Shown: positions 57,085 to 64,000 of the stretch, piece by piece
How the letters are laid out: every line of letters starts with the position of its first letter
How positions within the stretch are numbered: the first letter of the stretch is position 1
Assembly (NCBI GenBank): GCA_945910005.1
Contig: OX246743.1
Coordinates: 2,926,122-2,990,121 of the forward strand
Direction of reading: 5' to 3'
DNA: 64,000 bases
Source: Isoperla grammatica
Taxonomy: Eukaryota > Arthropoda > Insecta > Plecoptera > Perlodidae
Made by a program: the position numbers and the translations under genes
The notes under the pieces: model-generated
Told to the model about the DNA's origin: nothing
Seen by the model: the letters and a program-made list of their open reading frames with translations, nothing else
Databases searched by the model: none

Positions 57085-58594
57085 CCGAGGTCATCACCAT
57101 TTGATAAATCAATATTTCTATTGTTGATCGTCATGAGGTGTTTTTATTACATCCTCTGTATTTACATGTGTATAAACTATCAAGGGTATATAAATAATTT
57201 TAAATTTATTTGGTTTAAGATCGCGTCATCCACTTAGGATATTTTGCACCACAGAAATGTTTAGAAATTTTTGTTATCAATAATTAACTAAATAGTTGGT
57301 AGCTTATTGTTGAATTATAAATGTTAATTACAGTTATGTCATATCACATACATTTATAACGTGGACTGGGTGGAACAACTGACAAACTGACAGCAAAATG
57401 TTGAATAGGACATTTTACCGCGCTTAATTATATTTTTTACTGAAATCTTAAAAAGATAGGACTGATAATAATATTGATATTATTAATAAAAATAATAATC
57501 CCGACCGTACATATTATTTAAAACCTAAACTTTTGAAGAAAATTTGAACAACAATATAAGTTCATTTTAGGTACAATTAAATCACTAAAATACTCTATAA
57601 TGTTGTTTACGTGTCGTAGACTAATAAAATTTAAAAACACAATCACCCTGTAAAGCATTAGTCACGATTGTCGGCAGCCGGATAGTGAACTAGTTAACTA
57701 ACCGAACTAGTTAAGCTAGTTAACACCTGGAAGTATAGAGTCATGCTTTGTTTCACTGAAACTCAGTTGAGGTCAAAACCGTAATCACATCACAGGATAT
57801 TCTGTGAAGGTGTCGCGGCCAAATGAGTAATTCATGTTGATGTCTCCAACTTGACGGCGACACTACAAGCAAAGTACTCACTCCTCACCATGTTACTAGA
57901 CAACACCTTGCCATGCACGGGTCATTAGTCTTAACCCCTGCCAACTGGCCGTAGCAACTCGTACAGCCCTACTCATAAACATAACTCACAAAACAAACAC
58001 ATAAAATAGTTTTTATTTACTCCACTCGAAACTTTTGGATAATTACTTGACAAAAAGCGCCCCCTAGTATTAACAGTAAAAACAACGGCCTAACGACGAA
58101 TTGGCCGACTTCCAGCCCCGACTACGGCCAGCGAATACAGCAATCTAGTCGGATGGTGTCGATTGGAACACATTCATAATATATGAGTCACGTGCCCGAT
58201 AGAGCTGAATGCGATTAATTAAGTGTTGTAGCACATTCGAATATTAATTGCCAGTCGGCCTAAGTGACAAATGATTGTGTTACGTGTGGAATTGAATACT
58301 AATGAATACAGATAATTAGGACCCGTTTGGGTGGCGTAATAGAGATGGCGGTGTTGACTAATGTGGGTTTGCCATGGAAAAACAAGTTATTTGAAGGATT
58401 TAACGTTCACTGACATGCTAATTCCTGCTAGTCAAGGAACTACAATAAATATAAAGCTACAACAAATATATGAAACTTAATATAAAGCTATTACATCTAT
58501 CAAGAGAACCCTGAACTATAATAGTTTTTAAAGTTCTCAACAGGTAGCACCAAAACGATACAACGCTGACGGCAGCGCAGCGTAGTGAGAAAAC
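57085..58594. other. unassigned DNA
   Basis: No gene recognised. A small cluster of CTAGTTAAC palindromes lies at 57690-57723. Confidence 0.35.
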
Positions 58595-61500
58595 TTGTCC
58601 CTCCAGGCGCTGGATTGGCCTTAAGAGCCTTATCTTGTGGCCCTTTCAAGCGCGCTGGATTGGCCTTAAGAGCCTTATCTACTGGCCCTTTCAAGCGCGC
58701 TGGATTGGCCTTAAGAGCCTTATCTTGTGGCCCTTTCAAGCGCGCTGGATTGGCCTTAAGAGCCTTATCTTGTGGCCCTTTCAAGCGCGCTGGATTGGTC
58801 TTAAGAGCCTTATCTTGTGGCCCTTTCAAGCGCGCTGGATTGGCCTTAAGAGCCTTATCTCGTGGCCCTTTCAAGCGCGCTGGATTGGCCTTAAGAGCCT
58901 TATCTTGTGGCCCTTTCAAGCGCGCTGGATTGGCCTTAAGAGCCTTATCTTGTGGCCCTTTCAAGCACGCTGGATTGGCCTTAAGAGCCTTATCTTGTGG
59001 CCCTTTCAAGCGCGCTGGATTGGCCTTAAGAGCCTTATCTTGTGGCCCTTTCAAGCGCGCTGGATTGGCCTTAAGAGCCTTATCTTGTGGCCCTTTCAAG
59101 CGCGCTGGATTGGCCTTAAGAGCCTTATCTTGTGGCCCTTTCAAGCGCGCTGGATTGGCCTTAAGAGCCTTATCTTGTGGCCCTTTCAAGCGCGCTGGAT
59201 TGGCCTTAAGAGTCTTATCTTGTGGCCCTTTCAAGCACGCTGGATTGGCCTTAAGAGCCTTATCTTGTGGCCCTTTCAAGCACGCTGGATTGGCCTTAAG
59301 AGTCTTATCTTGTGGCCCTTTCAAGCACGCTGGATTGGCCTTAAGAGCCTTATCTTGTGGCCCTTTCAAGCACGCTGGATTGGCCTTAAGAGCCTTATCT
59401 TGTGGCCCTTTCAAGCACGCTGGATTGGCCTTAAGAGCCTTATCTTGTGGCCCTTTCAAGCACGCTGGATTGGCCTTAAGAGCCTTATCTTGTGGCCCTT
59501 TCAAGCACGCTGGATTGGCCTTAAGAGTCTTATCTTGTGGCCCTTTCAAGCACGCTGGATTGGCCTTAAGAGCCTTATCTTGTGGCCCTTTCAAGCACGC
59601 TGGATTGGCCTTAAGAGCCTTATCTTGTGGCCCTTTCAAGCACGCTGGATTGGCCTTAAGAGCCTTATCTTGTGGCCCTTTCAAGCGCGCTGGATTGGCC
59701 TTAAGAGCCTTATCTTGTGGCCCTTTCAAGCACGCTGGATTGGCCTTAAGAGCCTTATCTTGTGGCCCTTTCAAGCACGCTGGATTGGCCTTAAGAGTCT
59801 TATCTTGTGGCCCTTTCAAGCACGCTGGATTGGCCTTAAGAGCCTTATCTTGTGGCCCTTTCAAGCACGCTGGATTGGCCTTAAGAGCCTTATCTTGTGG
59901 CCCTTTCAAGCACGCTGGATTGGCCTTAAGAGCCTTATCTTGTGGCCCTTTCAAGCACGCTGGATTGGCCTTAAGAGCCTTATCTTGTGGCCCTTTCAAG
60001 CACGCTGGATTGGCCTTAAGAGCCTTATCTTGTGGCCCTTTCAAGCACGCTGGATTGGCCTTAAGAGCCTTATCTTGTGGCCCTTTCAAGCGCGCTGGAT
60101 TGGCCTTAAGAGCCTTATCTTGTGGCCCTTTCAAGCGCGCTGGATTGGCCTTAAGAGCCTTATCTTGTGGCCCTTTCAAGCGCGCTGGATTGGCCTTAAG
60201 AGCCTTATCTTGTGGCCCTTTCAAGCGCGCTGGATTGGCCTTAAGAGTCTTATCTTGTGGCCCTTTCAAGCACGCTGGATTGGCCTTAAGAGCCTTATCT
60301 TGTGGCCCTTTCAAGCGCGCTGGATTGGCCTTAAGAGTCTTATCTTGTGGCCCTTTCAAGCACGCTGGATTGGCCTTAAGAGCCTTATCTTGTGGCCCTT
60401 TCAAGCGCGCTGGATTGGCCTTAAGAGTCTTATCTTGTGGCCCTTTCAAGCACGCTGGATTGGCCTTAAGAGCCTTATCTTGTGGCCCTTTCAAGCACGC
60501 TGGATTGGCCTTAAGAGCCTTATCTTGTGGCCCTTTCAAGCGCGCTGGATTGGCCTTAAGAGCCTTATCTTGTGGCCCTTTCAAGCACGCTGGATTGGCC
60601 TTAAGAGCCTTATCTTGTGGCCCTTTCAAGCGCGCTGGATTGGCCTTAAGAGCCTTATCTTGTGGCCCTTTCAAGCACGCTGGATTGGCCTTAAGAGCCT
60701 TATCTTGTGGCCCTTTCAAGCGCGCTGGATTGGCCTTAAGAGCCTTATCTTGTGGCCCTTTCAAGCACGCTGGATTGGCCTTAAGAGCCTTATCTTGTGG
60801 CCCTTTCAAGCGCGCTGGATTGGCCTTAAGAGCCTTATCTTGTGGCCCTTTCAAGCACGCTGGATTGGCCTTAAGAGCCTTATCTTGTGGCCCTTCAAGC
60901 GCGCTGGATTGGCCTTAAGAGCCTTATCTTGTGGCCCTTTCAAGCACGCTGGATTGGCCTTAAGAGCCTTATCTTGTGGCCCTTTCAAGCGCGCTGGATT
61001 GGCCTTAAGAGCCTTATCTTGTGGCCCTTTCAAGCACGCTGGATTGGCCTTAAGAGCCTTATCTTGTGGCCCTTCAAGCACGCTGGATTGGCCTTAAGAG
61101 CCTTATCTTGTGGCCCTTTCAAGCACGCTGGATTGGCCTTAAGAGCCTTATCTTGTGGCCCTTTCAAGCACGCTGGATTGGCCTTAAGAGCCTTATCTTG
61201 TGGCCCTTCAAGCGCGCTGGATTGGCCTTAAGAGCCTTATCTTGTGGCCCTTTCAAGCACGCTGGATTGGCCTTAAGAGCCTTATCTTGTGGCCCTTTCA
61301 AGCACGCTGGATTGGCCTTAAGAGCCTTATCTTGTGGCCCTTCAAGCACGCTGGATTGGCCTTAAGAGCCTTATCTTGTGGCCCTTTCAAGCACGCTGGA
61401 TTGGCCTTAAGAGCCTTATCTTGTGGCCCTTTCAAGCACGCTGGATTGGCCTTAAGAGCCTTATCTTGTGGCCCTTTCAAGCACGCTGGATTGGCCTTAA

Positions 61501-62339
61501 GAGCCTTATCTTGTGGCCCTTTCAAGCACGCTGGATTGGCCTTAAGAGCCTTATCTTGTGGCCCTTTCAAGCACGCTGGATTGGCCTTAAGAGCCTTATC
61601 TTGTGGCCCTTTCAAGCACGCTGGATTGGCCTTAAGAGCCTTATCTTGTGGCCCTTTCAAGCACGCTGGATTGGCCTTAAGAGCCTTATCTTGTGGCCCT
61701 TCAAGCACGCTGGATTGGCCTTAAGAGCCTTATCTTGTGGCCCTTTCAAGCACGCTGGATTGGCCTTAAGAGCCTTATCTTGTGGCCCTTTCAAGCACGC
61801 TGGATTGGCCTTAAGAGCCTTATCTTGTGGCCCTTTCAAGCACGCTGGATTGGCCTTAAGAGCCTTATCTTGTGGCCCTTTCAAGCACGCTGGATTGGCC
61901 TTAAGAGCCTTATCTTGTGGCCCTTTCAAGCACGCTGGATTGGCCTTAAGAGCCTTATCTTGTGGCCCTTTCAAGCACGCTGGATTGGCCTTAAGAGCCT
62001 TATCTTGTGGCCCTTTCAAGCACGCTGGATTGGCCTTAAGAGCCTTATCTTGTGGCCCTTCAAGCACGCTGGATTGGCCTTAAGAGCCTTATCTTGTGGC
62101 CCTTTCAAGCACGCTGGATTGGCCTTAAGAGCCTTATCTTGTGGCCCTTTCAAGCACGCTGGATTGGCCTTAAGAGCCTTATCTTGTGGCCCTTTCAAGC
62201 ACGCTGGATTGGCCTTAAGAGCCTTATCTTGTGGCCCTTTCAAGCACGCTGGATTGGCCTTAAGAGCCTTATCTTGTGGCCCTTCAAGCACGCTGGATTG
62301 GCCTTAAGAGCCTTATCTTGTGGCCCTTCAAGCACGCTG
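58595..62339. repeat. 45-bp minisatellite, about 83 copies, with higher-order structure
   Basis: The unit TGGATTGGCCTTAAGAGCCT with TATCTTGTGGCCCTTTCAAG and C(G/A)CGC is 45 bp, that is 15 codons, and has no stop in two plus frames and one minus frame. The resulting ORFs run 777-820 codons on the plus strand and 784 on the minus (LKGPQDKALKANPA repeats). Variants are CGCGCT/CACGCT and AGCCTT/AGTCTT. From 60.2 to 60.9 kb the variants alternate with a 90-bp period. From 60.89 kb on, single 44-bp units (CCCTTCAAG) recur at intervals of 179, 134, 134, 359, 359, 224 and 44 bp, breaking all frames. The array is probably not a gene. Confidence 0.97.
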
Positions 62340-62586
62340 CTTCGAGGAGAATCAACACATTCTTGGCTTTCTTTCACACATTCGTACACGTAGGATTTTA
62401 TCAATAGTCACGCATGTTTTGGACTGACTATCTAAACATGAGACTATTTACGTTGGGACAACTTTTATATTATAATATAATAATATAAGCGAAGTATTCA
62501 TAAACAATGAATCGAGTCTGTCATCTTCTGCCAATTAAACGAGACGCATTAGAAAAAAGACAAAGAAAGAAGTTGAATTCATTTGA

Positions 62587-62777
62587 AGGCTGGTCCACAC
62601 AGATTTTTAAGACATAATGCATAAGGTTTTAAGACGTTTTTTTAAAAACAACAATGGAAACAACGTCTTAAAACTAAAACTCTGTGTGAACGCCAGTACG
62701 TGTTTCCTTTGATCCAACTTTACGACTACGCGTTAAACCTTAAATCGTATGTCTTAAAAATCTGTGTGGACCAGCCT
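62587..62777. mobile_element. 191-bp MITE, second copy of the 13830 family
   Basis: Same length and same ends (AGGCTGGTCCACACAGATTT) as the nested copy at 13830-14020. It shares the interior AACGCCAGTACGTGTTTCCT, and differs mainly in the subterminal arm. The flanks TGA/TTA do not form a perfect duplication. Confidence 0.9.
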
Positions 62778-63002
62778 TTACTAGTAAAAAACTAACACTA
62801 ATAATAATATGTATTTATTTACTAACACTAAACCTATTTTAACTCATGCGATACATAAATAAATATGTTGAATGAAAAAATTCCAATTTCCCATGAACTC
62901 AAATGCCGTAATTATTTTACGAGTCATGTTTCTTCACCTTCACTATTTTACTGTTACATAATGTGGCATATTAATACGAATATAAAAACAATAAATTTAT
63001 TA

Positions 63003-63325
63003 ATTCATATTTCCCACGTGACGTCACAGCGGCCATGATTGCGACACAATTGATGAGGACCAATCCTAGATCATTGGCAAATACTATTCAAATTTAATAA
63101 ATAAGCCTAATCTAGAATTTAAAAAGTAAGCATTATTAATACAAAAATAAGAAATTACCACACATACCAATTGTATATCAAAAACAGGGTGGATTTTAAA
63201 GAACTAAGAATTTATTAGTTCTACCACAACAAACTTCAATTCTTTCTCCATGGAAACGTCAAAGTTTGATCACAAATGGGGCCGCTACGCGCAAAGATGT
63301 GACGTACGTCAACGCCCCCTAATCA
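63003..63325 (-). mobile_element. MITE, second copy of the 36059 family, reverse
   Basis: The plus strand runs TTCCCACGTGACGTCACAGC, GGCCATGATTGCGACACAAT and GACCAATCCTAGATCATTGG, then GTCAAAGTTTGATCACAAAT near the other end. This is the reversed order of the copy at 36059-36380. The terminal CTATTCATAG is eroded here. Confidence 0.85.
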
Positions 63326-63770
63326 CAATGCTTTGTCATGGTATATTCTGAAGAACAATCGTAACTAGGGTGATAGATTTAGATTTGTTCCATCATTAAC
63401 ACCGAACATACATTTGCATTAAACACCTCCCTTGCCCAGACAGGTGGGTAGGCTACTTAACCCTCGTTAGCTCCGAGACCAAGAAACTTTGAAAACCTTT
63501 CTTCGTTCATCGCTTCGACTTCGATTAATACAAGCCGCAAAATAAGTTTCCACTGACACATTCCAGTTAATTCACTCGTCCTCTCGAAGTTCCTCTTTAA
63601 GCCATAACGTTTAGAAACGCACGTATAAAACAGTCTATTAACTATCATTAACCTCCCCCCCCCCCCTCCCCCCCCCCAACTAAAGTTCCCCAGTATGTGA
63701 TTGTGCTATAGAAGATCGTATCGCAAAACTTGAAGCAGTAATTTGGTCGCTGGGCTGGCGCAATAGGAGC

Positions 63771-63773
<3 letters not shown>
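63326..63773. other. unassigned DNA with a long C-run
   Basis: A C-run with one T interruption lies at about 63655-63677. No gene. Confidence 0.4.

Positions 63774-63860
<87 letters not shown>
63774..63860. repeat. (GA)n microsatellite
   Basis: About 87 bp of pure GA. Confidence 0.98.
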
Positions 63861-63861
<1 letters not shown>

Positions 63862-64000
63862 GGACGACTAGAGGTAGATAACCGACCGACCTAGGAAGAA
63901 AGGAGCAAAGGGATAAAGGGCAGAACTACCCACCCATATTTCCTCAACTCACATCAAGACAAACTTTCCTCCAATGCGAAGGAGGCGCGACTGAGAGAAT

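Noticed and set aside
58500..61097. ORFs of 777-820 codons on both strands as a repetitive protein gene
   Set aside because: They exist only because a stop-free 45-bp unit repeats in register; three frames on two strands are open at once, and the right part of the array breaks every frame with 44-bp units.

Overview
The window looks like nuclear DNA of an invertebrate animal. It has tRNA-derived SINEs with target-site duplications, many inverted-repeat DNA transposon remnants, a decayed non-LTR reverse transcriptase, long micro- and minisatellite arrays, and one exon that ends at a GT splice donor. I saw no operon, ribosome-binding-site pattern or bacterial gene. I cannot fix the phylum. Most open reading frames here are by-products of stop-free tandem repeats and should not be read as genes.

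The one coding segment I recognise is on the minus strand at 17609-17786. It is the N-terminal exon of a membrane (renal-type) dipeptidase of peptidase family M19. It has a start codon, a hydrophobic signal anchor and the conserved PLIDG that precedes the metal-binding HxD, and it ends at a consensus donor. I found no following exon, so the rest of the gene probably lies to the left beyond a long intron, or the gene is broken. Directly upstream of this exon (17787-24375) lie about 59 tandem copies of a 112-bp unit. The unit is a shortened copy of the exon plus the end of its preceding intron. Each copy therefore carries a splice acceptor, a start codon, an E-box and usually an AP-1-type site.

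Layout. 1-688: 123-bp satellite. 0.7-7.2 kb: AT-rich DNA with a Penelope-like 3' fragment in a (TA)n tract and an intact SINE (family A) with a 13-bp target-site duplication. 7.2-10 kb: (CAGA)n, (GA)n, a hairpin element, a TTAA-flanked Kolobok-like element and a 31-bp minisatellite. 11-16.2 kb: five inverted-repeat elements, one nested in another. 17.6-24.4 kb: dipeptidase exon and array. 24.4-26.9 kb: a 2.5-kb nearly perfect palindrome with a 9-bp target-site duplication. 28-29 kb: SINE family B. 29.9-32.5 kb: three abutting tandem arrays (74, 7 and 6 bp). 34-57 kb: scattered SINEs and hairpin elements, a CpG-rich patch, two elements with a CTGATGA-stem-GAAACGTC motif and a 117-bp array. 58.6-62.3 kb: about 83 copies of a 45-bp unit. 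62.6-63.3 kb: second copies of two elements seen at 13.8 and 36 kb, in reverse orientation for the second.

Roughly a quarter of the window is tandem arrays, and inverted-repeat elements and SINEs add several kilobases more. The main biological story is repeat-driven: a gene's first coding exon turned into a 6.6-kb satellite, followed at its far edge by a recent foldback transposon insertion.
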